A stretch of DNA of 64,000 bases from Chloroflexota bacterium (GTDB lineage: Bacteria > Chloroflexota > UBA11872 > VXNJ01). Of this stretch, positions 17,079 through 26,212 are shown piece after piece. The stretch covers positions 149,181 to 213,180 of the forward strand of contig JAPOWW010000004.1 of assembly GCA_026707405.1 (NCBI GenBank). The letters run 5' to 3'. Both the position numbers and the translations under genes were made by a program. Numbering within the stretch: position 1 is the first letter of the stretch; each line of letters begins with the position of its first letter. Below the pieces are notes generated by a model. That model was not told the DNA's origin, searched no databases, and worked only from the letters and a program-made list of their open reading frames with translations.

Positions 17079-18968
17079 ATGTCCGATAGCCAGCGTTCGG
17101 TTGAGGAGATTACGTCGTCAAGCGCCCCGAACGGGCAGTCCGTCAACGGCTCCCCGGACGACCTGGCCTCGATCCCGGTGCGGGTCGGAACGCTCGACGA
17201 GGTTCGCGCGAAGGGGGTCTTGACCGCCTCCGGCAACGGCAAGGTGGCAGCGGTGTTTCATCACGAGGGCCGCGTCTACGCCGTCGACAACCGCTGTCCG
17301 CACATGGGTTTCCCGCTATCGCGCGGATCGTGCAAGGACGGCATTTTGACCTGTGAATGGCATTACGCCAGATTCGATCTCGCGACCGGCGGCGCGTTCG
17401 ACCTTTGGGCCGGCGACGTCGATGTCTATCCAGTCGAGATAAGAGACGGGGACGTCTGGATCGATCTTGGCGCCGCCCTGACGAAGTCGGGATATGCCGA
17501 GCGATGGCGGAACCGTTTGCGGGAGGGTTTGGAGCAAAACCTGCGCCTGGACCTCGCCAAATCGGTGCTCGGACTGCTTTCGGCCAACCCTTCCGACGCG
17601 GCCCGCGACATCGTTTCGACCTCGGCCGCCTACGGTCTGACCAGGGGGTCGCGCCGTAACTCGTCGGGCTGGGGCGACGGCCTGACGATTCTTACCGCCA
17701 TGGCCAACATGCAGCCGTATCTGGCCGATAGCGACAAATCTCTGGCCCTGTATCACGGCGTGAGGTCGGTCGCGGAGGATGCGGCGGGGCAGATGCCGAG
17801 AATAGACCTCACCGCGCTGCCGGTCGACGAGGCCACGTTTTCACGGCTGCGGGAGTGGTTCCGAGAATTCATCGAGGTCAGGAGCGACGAAGCCGCGGAC
17901 CGGGTACTGAGGACGGCGATCTCGCGCGGCGTCGGTTCCGAGCAGTTAGTCGACCTTCTGGGGGCGGCGTCGACGGACCACTACTACCGCGACTTCTCGC
18001 ACGTGATGGATACGCTGGCGAAGACCGTCGAGCTGCTGGACCTGATCGGCTGGAGCCGTTCGGCGGAAGTGCTTCCGACGATGGTCAACCAACTGGCCCA
18101 GTCGACGCGGGAAGAGGAGCGAAACTCCTGGCGACATCCGGAAGACCTGGTTGGAATAGTGGAAGCGGCGGCGGCCGGTCTTGCGGACGCGGTTGACATA
18201 GCCGCGACGAACGGCGGCTGGGACGGCTCGATTTTGACGGACCTGCTCGGCGACGATCCCGCCGTCAGCGTTGACGGTGTCATGAAGGCTTTCCGAGACG
18301 GCGCTTCGCTCGCCGACGTGGCGCAGGCGTTGGCGTACGCGTCGATACTCCGCATCGCAAGGTTCCCGACTAGCAACGAATTCGGAGACTGGGATACGGC
18401 GTTGCACCATTTCACGTATTGCGCGTCATTGGCGCAGGTCGCGCGCAGTGCACCTTCAGCCGAACTGGCGCGGGGCGTGCTGCACGGCGCGATGCTCGTC
18501 TACCAGGCCCGATTTCTAAACGTTCCCGCAGCGCGGCTTCCTTCAAGTAAACGACTCGATCGGATGCCCGCCGATGCGGTCGTGCTGCTGGAAGACCTCT
18601 CGCAGTGCTTCGAACGGCAGGGCGCGGTGGATGAATCGGGCGCGCTCGTGTACAGGTACTTGACGCTGGGTCACGATCCAATGGAGCTGATCCGCGGGCT
18701 CGGCAACGCGGTCTTGCGCGAGGACGCCGGATTCCACGACTTCCAGATGCTCGAAGAGGGCGTGCGGCTGTGGCAGGACCTGGTGGACGCGGGCAAGGAA
18801 GAGGAGTCATATCAATGCCTCGTCGCGGTGGCGAGATGGCAAGCCGCGCATTCGCCCACCCGCCGGGCGACGACTCAGACTTATGACATCGCCCTGCGAC
18901 TGCACAGAGGCGAGGCGATATACGAATCGGCGGCTGAAGCCGAGGAGGCCGCGGAAGAGCAGGTCTAA
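17079..18968 (+). CDS. Rieske [2Fe-2S] protein with large helical C-terminal domain
   Basis: With the ATG at 17079 (GGGAGG six bases upstream; better than the TTG at 16974 or ATG 17049) the product has 629 residues. Residues 32-125 form a Rieske domain with both cluster motifs, CPHMGF (Cys73, His75) and CEWH (Cys92, His95). The following 500 residues are rich in helix and histidines, with DHYYRDFSHVMDTL, LHHFTYCASLAQ and LHGAMLVYQARF. I do not recognise them with certainty; a distant likeness to questin-oxidase-like (AflY) proteins is possible. There is no ring-hydroxylase mononuclear-iron motif. It may be an oxygenase with a built-in electron carrier. Confidence 0.8.
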   Translation: MSDSQRSVEEITSSSAPNGQSVNGSPDDLASIPVRVGTLDEVRAKGVLTASGNGKVAAVFHHEGRVYAVDNRCPHMGFPLSRGSCKDGILTCEWHYARFDLATGGAFDLWAGDVDVYPVEIRDGDVWIDLGAALTKSGYAERWRNRLREGLEQNLRLDLAKSVLGLLSANPSDAARDIVSTSAAYGLTRGSRRNSSGWGDGLTILTAMANMQPYLADSDKSLALYHGVRSVAEDAAGQMPRIDLTALPVDEATFSRLREWFREFIEVRSDEAADRVLRTAISRGVGSEQLVDLLGAASTDHYYRDFSHVMDTLAKTVELLDLIGWSRSAEVLPTMVNQLAQSTREEERNSWRHPEDLVGIVEAAAAGLADAVDIAATNGGWDGSILTDLLGDDPAVSVDGVMKAFRDGASLADVAQALAYASILRIARFPTSNEFGDWDTALHHFTYCASLAQVARSAPSAELARGVLHGAMLVYQARFLNVPAARLPSSKRLDRMPADAVVLLEDLSQCFERQGAVDESGALVYRYLTLGHDPMELIRGLGNAVLREDAGFHDFQMLEEGVRLWQDLVDAGKEEESYQCLVAVARWQAAHSPTRRATTQTYDIALRLHRGEAIYESAAEAEEAAEEQV

Positions 18969-19013
18969 TCCGTCGGGCTGCGCGGCGGCTGTCCAACCGG
19001 CGTCGCCCTAGGG

Positions 19014-19850
19014 CTAGCGAGAGTCGTTCGTACTCAGCGTCTCGTCGAGAAACTCGAGCATCACATCGATGATCGCCTCGCCGGCGTTCAGCTCATAGTC
19101 GTTGTGGTCGGCCCCGGGAACTAGATGAAGCCGCTTCGGCTCGCGTGCGGCCTCGAACAGGCGAACGCTGTCTTGCGATGGAATGACCGCGTCGGCCTCG
19201 CCCGCGATAACCAGCAGGGGGGCGGTCACGCGCCGGATTCGCTTGCCCGACTCGTACCTGTCCTTCAGCATCAGCCCGACGGGCAGAAACGGATAGTGGG
19301 TCTGCCCTATCCGCACCATCGACGAGAACGGCGACCGTAGCACGAGTGCGGCCGGCGGAGCTTCCACCGCGAGCGCGACAGCGACTCCGGCCCCGAGAGA
19401 CTCGCCGAAGTAGACGATTTTGTCGGGATCAACGTCATCACGGGAGAGCGCGTATTGGAGCACCGCGCGGGCGTCTTCGATGAGACCCGATTCGGTGGGG
19501 CTGCCGGGATTTCCGCCATAGCCGCGATAGTCGAACAGCAGCACCGCCAGACCTTGCCGCGACAAAGATTGGGCCAGAGGGATCCGGTATCCACGGTGAC
19601 CGGCGTTTCCATTGAACACGATTACAGCGGCGCGTGCCTCGCCGGCAGAGGCAGGAACGAAGTACCCGTGCAGGGTCAAGCCGTCGGCCGTCGTGAATGA
19701 AGCGTCTTCGGCTCCGGGATGAGCGGACTCGGCGGGCGGCGCCGTGCCGATGGGGAAGTAGATCAAGCGCCTTTGGAAGAGCCACAGAAGGAGAACCAGC
19801 AGGAGCGCGGCGGCGAGCAGGAGTCCGACCGGTATCGCGATTCTGTCCAA
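19014..19850 (-). CDS. Membrane-anchored alpha/beta hydrolase (ABHD13/Bem46-like)
   Basis: A 278-residue serine hydrolase. A single N-terminal membrane segment (residues 6-25) is followed by a basic QRRLIYFP stretch, typical of Bem46/ABHD17-like enzymes. The catalytic triad is visible: Ser in YFGESLGAG, Asp in AGEADAVIP and His in PGADHND. NGNAGHRGYR forms the oxyanion-hole region. It probably hydrolyses a lipid ester or thioester at the membrane surface. The start is a TTG. It is convergent with the Rieske gene and downstream of the DUF1761 gene on the same strand, 174 bases apart. Confidence 0.88.
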   Translation of the reverse strand: MDRIAIPVGLLLAAALLLVLLLWLFQRRLIYFPIGTAPPAESAHPGAEDASFTTADGLTLHGYFVPASAGEARAAVIVFNGNAGHRGYRIPLAQSLSRQGLAVLLFDYRGYGGNPGSPTESGLIEDARAVLQYALSRDDVDPDKIVYFGESLGAGVAVALAVEAPPAALVLRSPFSSMVRIGQTHYPFLPVGLMLKDRYESGKRIRRVTAPLLVIAGEADAVIPSQDSVRLFEAAREPKRLHLVPGADHNDYELNAGEAIIDVMLEFLDETLSTNDSR

Positions 19851-20024
19851 AGCGGTCCTGCCGATGCGGCCTATCCGACGTCGCCGAGCCTGGCGGTTGG
19901 GTCAGCGACTTCGCTTATCCGTTTAGGTTATCCGGGCATGCGCGCCGCCGCAGGGCGGCCCCCGGCTCACACATGTTCATCGCCGCGCGTTCATCATGAA
20001 CATCCCGGCGGAGTCATTCCGCCT

Positions 20025-20450
20025 CTACCGCCAGAGTCCGATTACGAGTCCCATGAGCACGAACGTTACGAGCTGATTGCCGCTGTCGAGAATCCACAGG
20101 CGAATCGGGCGGGCGGAAAAGAGGAATCCCAACAGGGTCTGTACGCCAATAAGCCCGGCCCAGAGCAATGCCCCTACCACTATGCCGTCGACCAGACCGG
20201 GCGAGTCGGATGACGCGTTGATGACAAGCGCCATAACGTACGCGGTGATCAGCGAGCCGATAACCGCAGCGGTCATCGCCACTGCCGATCCGTGGCCTTC
20301 TTCCGTGAGCTGTTCCATGGTCTTGCCGAGGAGGCGCAGCCAAGGCTGGGAGAACAAGAGAGGCGAATACCAGAGCGAACCGACGATCATGGCGATGGCG
20401 GCCGCCACCAGTACAGCCCAATAGTTGAGGTCGGTAGTGAACAAATCCAT
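20025..20450 (-). CDS. DUF1761-like small membrane protein
   Basis: A 141-residue protein with four hydrophobic segments and the DUF1761 opening NYWAVLVAAAIAMIVGSLWY followed by SPLLFSQPWLRLLG. The ATG at 20450 is preferred to the TTG at 20462 because GGGAG lies 6-7 bases before it. The family has no established function. It is divergent from the binding-protein gene at 20679; about 230 bases lie between them. Confidence 0.8.
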   Translation of the reverse strand: MDLFTTDLNYWAVLVAAAIAMIVGSLWYSPLLFSQPWLRLLGKTMEQLTEEGHGSAVAMTAAVIGSLITAYVMALVINASSDSPGLVDGIVVGALLWAGLIGVQTLLGFLFSARPIRLWILDSGNQLVTFVLMGLVIGLWR

Positions 20451-20678
20451 TTGAACTCCCAATAGAAGAACTAAATCAAACTCGCATTAACGATAATCAC
20501 GATTTGAACAATGTCAATGAACGGCGACTCGCATGCGTTCATGACCAGTAGATTGACAATGAGGGATTGAGTAGACTGGACGTTGGTATTGGGAGGAAGC
20601 CAGGTCCGCACTGGAGGCTCACCGCAGCCGGCTCGTGGTACCTGGATCTTCGTGAACGCAGGAGAGGATGTGCCCGAT

Positions 20679-22208
20679 ATGGAGAACAAGCGAGAGAAGA
20701 GGCACTCGCGGCGCAAGCTGTTGAAGCTTGGCGCGCTGGGGGGACTTGGAATCGCCGGCGTTGCGGCGCTGGGCGGCTGCGGAGAAACGCAGGTGGTCAC
20801 CGAGACCAAGATCCAGGAAGTCGTCAAGGAAGTGCCTGTCGAGAAGGTCGTCACCCAGATCGTAGAGCGTGACAGGCCGGTCGAGGTCGAGAAGGTCGTC
20901 GAGGTCGAAAGGGTCGTCGAGAAGGTCGTCACCCAAGTCGTCGAAAAGCAGGTGGTGGTCGTCCAGGAGAAGGTGGTTACGGTAACCGTCGAGGCCGAGG
21001 CAATGACGCCTAAGAGGCCCACCGGCGAGGTCTTGTACTGGAACTACATGACCAACATGCAGAACATCGAGCGGCAGATCCTGTCGCAGTTCGAGCTAAA
21101 CAATCCCGACATCAATCTGAAGGCCGAGTGGATTCCCTGGCAGCAGTACTGGCAGAAGCTCAACGCGTCGCTCAACGCGGGTGAAGGCGCGCCGGACGTG
21201 TGGAACACGGCTCCGACGTTCTATTACCAGTATGTCGACCTGGGGCAGCTGCTGGAGCTCGACGCTCTGATCAAGCGAGACGTGAACGTAAACGAGTACT
21301 GGCAGCGGACGCTGGGGCAGTGGCGCGCACCGCAGGGCAGCGGGCCGTTCTATGGCGTCCCGAGGAATTACGTGCTGTCCGTGATCTACTACAACAAGTC
21401 GCTGTTGGACGCGGCGGGCGCGGCATATCCGGACGATACCTGGACCACTGATGACCTGCTAGAGACCTCGTTGAGGGTCAACAACCCCACCGGCGACCCA
21501 AGGACCACGGTGTTCGGGTTCGACATTCCGGGCAAGGGCAACAGGGTATTCCTTGATCCGCTGATCTACGCCAACGGAGGCCGCGTGTTGAACGAGGACC
21601 TAACCGAGTGCGTGATTAACAGCGAGGTCGCGATCGACACAATCCGCTGGATGCAGGACCTGTATCAGGTCCACGAAGTCACGCCCACGCCGGGGTTCTT
21701 CGAGGGATTGGGCGACTCTTTCCAGACCGGCCGAGTGGCAATGGCGGTCAACGGAAGCTGGCGTGTCGGCGCGTACCGGCCCGTTCGGGCTTTCGGCTGG
21801 GACGTCGCTCTCTTCCCGAAGGGCAGCCAGTCGCGAGTAACGTACGGCGGTCCTGACGGATTCGTGATCTCGCAGCAAACGAAGAACGCGGAAGCGGCTT
21901 GGGCGACGCTGCTGCACATGATCGGCGACGACTCGGTCATCAGCTTCTACCTTGAAAACCCGGGCATGGTGCCGATCAAGAAGGAACTCGCGAACGACGC
22001 GCGGTACATCTCAATCAATCCGCCGGACCTGCGGGTGCTCCTGCGCAGCGAGCCGTACATGGCCGCCGACTTCAACGCCAACTACAACGAGTGGCAGCGG
22101 GCCAAGACGAACCTGCTCGACGAGGTGTGGCTGGGACAGAAGGCTCCCGAAGACGCCGCGCCGGAGGTCGAGAACGCCGTCAACGAGATCCTGCAGCGGT
22201 CGAACTAG
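20679..22208 (+). CDS. Sugar ABC transporter substrate-binding lipoprotein with VEKVV stalk
   Basis: About 509 residues. HSRRKLLKLGALGG gives a twin-arginine-like signal and LGGC a lipobox (Cys34). Residues 38-106 are a valine/glutamate repeat stalk, after which a family-1 sugar-binding domain begins at LYWNYMTNM and runs through GVPRNYVLSVIYYNKSLLDAAG. GTG 20670 is an alternative start; both follow GGAGAGG. The first 20 or so residues after the lipidated Cys are identical to those of the 28743 protein although the binding domains differ. It heads a binding protein-permease-permease operon with a strong hairpin after it. Confidence 0.92.
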   Translation: MENKREKRHSRRKLLKLGALGGLGIAGVAALGGCGETQVVTETKIQEVVKEVPVEKVVTQIVERDRPVEVEKVVEVERVVEKVVTQVVEKQVVVVQEKVVTVTVEAEAMTPKRPTGEVLYWNYMTNMQNIERQILSQFELNNPDINLKAEWIPWQQYWQKLNASLNAGEGAPDVWNTAPTFYYQYVDLGQLLELDALIKRDVNVNEYWQRTLGQWRAPQGSGPFYGVPRNYVLSVIYYNKSLLDAAGAAYPDDTWTTDDLLETSLRVNNPTGDPRTTVFGFDIPGKGNRVFLDPLIYANGGRVLNEDLTECVINSEVAIDTIRWMQDLYQVHEVTPTPGFFEGLGDSFQTGRVAMAVNGSWRVGAYRPVRAFGWDVALFPKGSQSRVTYGGPDGFVISQQTKNAEAAWATLLHMIGDDSVISFYLENPGMVPIKKELANDARYISINPPDLRVLLRSEPYMAADFNANYNEWQRAKTNLLDEVWLGQKAPEDAAPEVENAVNEILQRSN

Positions 22209-22250
22209 CCGGGCGCAGGGATCGCAGACAGATCATGCAGCCGTGACCGG

Positions 22251-22278
22251 CTGGGCGCGGGGACAGACCCGCGCCCAG
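22251..22278 (+). promoter_or_regulatory. Intra-operon hairpin between binding-protein and permease genes
   Basis: A perfect 11-base stem CTGGGCGCGGG / CCCGCGCCCAG with loop GACAGA, 43 bases after the stop and 29 before the permease ATG. Such hairpins commonly protect the upstream mRNA or partly terminate, giving more binding protein than permease. Confidence 0.8.
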
Positions 22279-22306
22279 TTGTCCGGCTGAGTCAAGCGGA
22301 GACTGA

Positions 22307-23233
22307 ATGGCGGACAGCGGTATAGCTCCAGGCGCCGCGGGCGCGGTGCGCTCCGCGCGATATCGAAAGTGGCGGGAATGGGGGATCGCGTACTTCTTCC
22401 TGTTCCCGACGATTCTCGGGATCCTGCTGCTTCAGGTTGTCCCGGTCTTACGGTCGGCATACTTCAGCTTCACCGACTTCAACGGAGTGCAGCCGCCCGA
22501 GTGGATAGGTCTTCAGAACTACGCGGATTTAGGCTACAACCCGTTGTTCTGGAAGGTGCTCCGGAACACCGTGTACTACACGATCGGGTTCGTGCCGCTC
22601 AACATCGCGCTGGCACTGTTCCTGGCGCTGCTGGTAAACCAGGCCCTGCGGGGCGTGACCTTGTTCCGGGCGCTGTATTTCATGCCGGTCGTCACGTCCC
22701 TGGTTGCCATTTCGCTTGTCTGGGCATGGCTGTATCAGCCGCAGTTCGGACTCATCAACTACTTCCTTAGCCTGGCAAACATCCGCGGCCCCGGCTGGCT
22801 GTCGAGCACCGAGTGGTCGATGCCGGCCTTATTCATCATGGGCGCCTGGCGTCAGGCGGGCTTCAACATGGTCATATTCGTGGCGGGCCTAAAGGGTATT
22901 TCCCAGGAGCTGTACGAGGCCGCAACCGTGGACGGCGCGGGATGGTTCCGGCGGTTCATCCATATAACCCTTCCGATGCTCAGTCCGACGATGTTCTTCG
23001 TCGTCGTGGTATCGGTAATCGGGTCATTCCAGGTATTCGAGCAGACGTATGTGTTAACGCAGGGTGGCCCGGCCTACTCCACGCTCACGTTGAGCTACTG
23101 GATCTATCAGAACGCGTTCGAGTGGTTCAACATGGGTAAGGCGTCGGCTCTCGCCTACTCGCTGTTCGTCGTCGTGATGTTCGTGACGCTGGTCCAGTTT
23201 GCGGGACAGCGGAGATGGGTGTTCTACAGATGA
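22307..23233 (+). CDS. Carbohydrate ABC transporter permease, UgpA/MalF type
   Basis: A 308-residue, six-segment inner-membrane protein. The cytoplasmic EAA loop reads ELYEAATVDGAGWF then ITLPMLSP. Typical late features are FEQTYVLTQGGPAYST and ending QRRWVFYR. It follows the binding-protein gene after the hairpin and shares ATGA with the next permease gene, so the three genes form one operon. With the partner permease it should form the channel of a sugar importer whose ATPase is encoded elsewhere. Confidence 0.93.
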   Translation: MADSGIAPGAAGAVRSARYRKWREWGIAYFFLFPTILGILLLQVVPVLRSAYFSFTDFNGVQPPEWIGLQNYADLGYNPLFWKVLRNTVYYTIGFVPLNIALALFLALLVNQALRGVTLFRALYFMPVVTSLVAISLVWAWLYQPQFGLINYFLSLANIRGPGWLSSTEWSMPALFIMGAWRQAGFNMVIFVAGLKGISQELYEAATVDGAGWFRRFIHITLPMLSPTMFFVVVVSVIGSFQVFEQTYVLTQGGPAYSTLTLSYWIYQNAFEWFNMGKASALAYSLFVVVMFVTLVQFAGQRRWVFYR

Positions 23234-24147
23234 GCGTCGTGCAAGAGCGAGCCGCCGCGGGGGTGGGCGCCGCCGTCGTCCGGCGCGGTGTGCGTGCCAA
23301 GCGCGCTCGGTTCGCCGCCCAGCAAACGCTGATTTACATCGGAATGCTGCTCGTAGCGGCGGTGATGATCGTGCCGTTTCTGTGGATGCTGTCGTCCTCG
23401 CTGAAACCGCTTGGCGACGTATTCCTCTTTCCGCCGACGGTCTTTCCATGGCCGCCGGAATGGAGCAACTACACCGAAGCGATACAGGCCATGCGGTGCG
23501 GAGACCGCAGCTGCTTCGTTTTGTTCATGTACAACAGCTTCAAGGTCGCCATTCTGGGGGACATCGGCGCGCTAATCGCGGTCGCCATGGCGGCGTTCGC
23601 GTTCGCTCGAATGCAGTTTCCGGGCCGCGACATCCTGTTCATGGTGCTGATCGCCACGATGATGATTCCGACGCAGGTGACGCTGATTCCCGTATTCCTG
23701 ATGATCCAGTGGCTGGGATGGAACGACAGCCACGCGGCGCTGATCGTTCCGAACTGGTTCGGAGGGGCTTTCGGCACGTTCCTGGTTCGACAGTTCTTCA
23801 TGACCATTCCGGACGAGCTCGAAGACGCCGCCAAGATCGACGGGGCGGGACCGTTCACGATCTTCTGGCGAATCTTCGTGCCGCTGGGGCTGCCAGCGCT
23901 TGCTACCGTGGCGGTGTTCGTGTTCATGAACCTGTGGAACGATCTCCAAAGCCCTGTGATCTACCTGTCCGACATCGAGAAGATGACCGTCACCGTGGGC
24001 CTGACGATGTTCAGAGGCCAGTACCGGTCGGACTGGCATCTGCTGATGGCAGGCTCGGTGCTGAGCATCATCCCAATACTGGCCGTGTACGTGGTGGCGC
24101 AGAAATACTTCGTGCAGGGGATCGCCCTGACGGGAATCAAGGGCTAG
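23230..24147 (+). CDS. Carbohydrate ABC transporter permease, UgpE/MalG type
   Basis: A 305-residue partner permease. The start is placed at the ATGA overlap (23230); an in-frame ATG five codons earlier (23215) is possible. The EAA loop reads ELEDAAKIDGAGPF then FVPLGLPAL and the tail GIALTGIKG is typical of UgpE. An unusual CGDRSCF segment appears in the first external loop. It is the last transport gene before the esterase at 24176, 28 bases away, which is probably co-transcribed. Confidence 0.93.
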   Translation: MSVVQERAAAGVGAAVVRRGVRAKRARFAAQQTLIYIGMLLVAAVMIVPFLWMLSSSLKPLGDVFLFPPTVFPWPPEWSNYTEAIQAMRCGDRSCFVLFMYNSFKVAILGDIGALIAVAMAAFAFARMQFPGRDILFMVLIATMMIPTQVTLIPVFLMIQWLGWNDSHAALIVPNWFGGAFGTFLVRQFFMTIPDELEDAAKIDGAGPFTIFWRIFVPLGLPALATVAVFVFMNLWNDLQSPVIYLSDIEKMTVTVGLTMFRGQYRSDWHLLMAGSVLSIIPILAVYVVAQKYFVQGIALTGIKG

Positions 24148-24175
24148 AGTCCGGCCCCGCAGTCGCGACACATCG

Positions 24176-25189
24176 ATGCCGGTACCGATCACCCGCAACA
24201 ACCGCATAGACCTCGCGAATCCCTCTGTCGCCGCATATCTCGAACGGCTGGCCGGATTCCGCGAGCGCAGGCTCCGTTTGTCGGCGGATCCAACGGGGAG
24301 CGAGTTTGCAGCGTTCGTGCGGAGCGCGAAGGAGGCTGCCGAGTCAGCGTTGTTTTCCGGCGTGCGCCCGACTCAGGCGGCTGTCAGAAGCGCGGGCATG
24401 GCCGAACGGGGCGGCCTGCGCATGGAGCGTTTGTACCTGACCACGGAGGCGGACTACGAGGCGCCGCTTATCGTGGCCGCGCCCGCTGATAGCGATGGGC
24501 CGCTGCCGGCGGTGATCTGTCTGCATGGCACGGGGCAGAGCAAGGAGGGGTTGTTAGCTGAGTATGGGGAGACGCTGGCCCGGCGCGGGTATCTCGTGGC
24601 TGTTCCCGACATACGGAGCTTCGGCGAGCGGGAGGACGATTACGTCTTCCGCGCCGAGGTCGAAATACTGGAGGGGCGGTCGTTGTGGGGACTGATGATC
24701 TGGGACACTTTGCGAATCGCAGACTACGTTCGAACGCGGCCCGACGTTGATTCGGACCGATTGGGAATAGTCGGACATTCGCTCGGCGGGCATACGGCTC
24801 AGGCGGTCGGCTCTCTGGACAGCGGCGTCGCGGCGACCGTCGCAAGCTGCGGCATCTTTAGCTACGAGCGCTTTTTCAGCCCGCGCGGTCACAGCACGTT
24901 CAACAACCCGTATGTGTGCGTGCCGGGCATCCTGGCGGAGGGCGATATCTACGATCTGTACGCGGCGCAGGCGCCCCGTCCGCTGATGATTGCGTGGGCC
25001 GCCCGCGACCCGCTGGTTCCGAACGAGGCTATCGAGGACTTCCTGGACTTTGGCGCACCCCTGTGGACGGGGCTTGGTAATGAGGACGGACTGAAAGTCG
25101 TCCGCGAGGACGTGGAGCACGAGTTCACGCCCTCGATGCGCTGCCAAGCGTTCGAATGGTTCAACAGGTGGCTCGCCCCGTCTAAATAG
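24176..25189 (+). CDS. Alpha/beta hydrolase (acetyl xylan esterase / dienelactone hydrolase-like)
   Basis: A 337-residue cytoplasmic serine hydrolase. Ser is in IVGHSLGGHT, Asp in WAARDPLVP, His in DVEHEFTP, and ICLHGTGQSKEG forms the oxyanion loop. The 100-residue N-terminal extension and overall length fit AXE1/Abhydrolase_7-type carbohydrate esterases. It lies 28 bases after the permease gene in the same direction, which suggests that it trims ester groups from the imported carbohydrate (inference). It is convergent with the second ABC operon. Confidence 0.85.
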   Translation: MPVPITRNNRIDLANPSVAAYLERLAGFRERRLRLSADPTGSEFAAFVRSAKEAAESALFSGVRPTQAAVRSAGMAERGGLRMERLYLTTEADYEAPLIVAAPADSDGPLPAVICLHGTGQSKEGLLAEYGETLARRGYLVAVPDIRSFGEREDDYVFRAEVEILEGRSLWGLMIWDTLRIADYVRTRPDVDSDRLGIVGHSLGGHTAQAVGSLDSGVAATVASCGIFSYERFFSPRGHSTFNNPYVCVPGILAEGDIYDLYAAQAPRPLMIAWAARDPLVPNEAIEDFLDFGAPLWTGLGNEDGLKVVREDVEHEFTPSMRCQAFEWFNRWLAPSK

Positions 25190-25260
25190 AACTGTTCAGA
25201 CCGCGGGCCCTTCGAACCGGACCTTCCGTACAATCACGCTTGCGTGAGGTTCCAATCCGA

Positions 25261-26208
25261 CTAGCGACCGGCGAGCCCGCTCATGACGAACCCTCTGAGG
25301 AAATAGCGCTGCATGAAGAAGAAAACGAGCAAAACGGGAACGGTCATGGTGGCGGACGCGGCCATCAGCAGGTGATAGTCGGTTGAAAACTCGCCTCGAA
25401 ACGATTGGAGCCCCAGGGCCAGCGTTTGATTCTGGCGAGACGCGAGATAGATCAGGGGGGCCAGAAACTCGTTCCAGTTGGAGATGAAAGAGAATATGGT
25501 GACCGTCGCCAGCACAGGTCCGCTGAGCGGAAGCGTTATCTGCCAATAGCACCTGAAGAAGCCCGCCCCATCCATGCGGGCCGCTTCATCCAGCTCAACG
25601 GGAATCGTCATAAAGAACTGGCGCATCAGAAATATGAAAAACGCCCCGCCTCCAAACCAGTGCGGCAAGATCAACGGCCACAGCGTGTCGGTCCAGTTCC
25701 CCGCGGACGATGGGCCGGGAACCTTGGCGAACATCAGGAACTGGGGAACCATCGTCACTATGAACGGCAACATAAGCGTCGAGAGCGTAGTAGTGAAGAG
25801 AAACCTCTTGCCTCGAAAGCGCAGGCGCGCGAAGGCGTAGGCTGCCATGGACCCGGTCAAAAGGGTACCCACCGTAGCCGCGACCACGACGATTGAGGTA
25901 TTGCGCGTCCACAGGCCGAATGGCCGCTTGGTGAGGGCCTCGACATAATTTTCGAAATGCGGGTCCGTCGGGACGAGGGCGGCGAAGAACTCGCCTATTC
26001 CCCGCGGTGTCGCGCCGACAAGCTGGGGTGTTTTTAGAGAAGCCGCAAACAGCCAGAGCAAAGGCAGTATCAGCACCAAGGACACGGCGATCATTGCGGC
26101 GTAGGCCAGCACGCGGTAGGACACAGGCCGCACTCGGATCAACAACGACTTGATGCGCACCGCATTGTCCGTTCCGGTGCCTCTCCGCGCCGCCACCCTG
26201 CTTGGCAT
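25261..26208 (-). CDS. Carbohydrate ABC transporter permease, UgpE/MalG type
   Basis: A 315-residue permease with a basic N-terminal cytoplasmic stretch of about 30 residues, six membrane segments, and an EAA loop reading ELDEAARMDGAGFF then ITLPLSGP. The start ATG follows the previous gene after four bases, and its ribosome site (GAGGTA) overlaps that gene's stop codon, so translation is coupled. It is the last gene of the reverse-strand operon of three. Confidence 0.93.
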   Translation of the reverse strand: MPSRVAARRGTGTDNAVRIKSLLIRVRPVSYRVLAYAAMIAVSLVLILPLLWLFAASLKTPQLVGATPRGIGEFFAALVPTDPHFENYVEALTKRPFGLWTRNTSIVVVAATVGTLLTGSMAAYAFARLRFRGKRFLFTTTLSTLMLPFIVTMVPQFLMFAKVPGPSSAGNWTDTLWPLILPHWFGGGAFFIFLMRQFFMTIPVELDEAARMDGAGFFRCYWQITLPLSGPVLATVTIFSFISNWNEFLAPLIYLASRQNQTLALGLQSFRGEFSTDYHLLMAASATMTVPVLLVFFFMQRYFLRGFVMSGLAGR

Positions 26209-26212
26209 TACC

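Noticed and set aside
18412..18996. Reverse-strand frame of 194 codons rich in Arg and Pro
   Set aside because: Its composition is typical of the antisense of a GC-rich gene (the Rieske fusion); no motif.
20553..20581. TTGACA as -35 box of the binding-protein operon
   Set aside because: No -10-like hexamer stands at 16-18 bases; TAGACT is only 13 bases away. Not strong enough to call.
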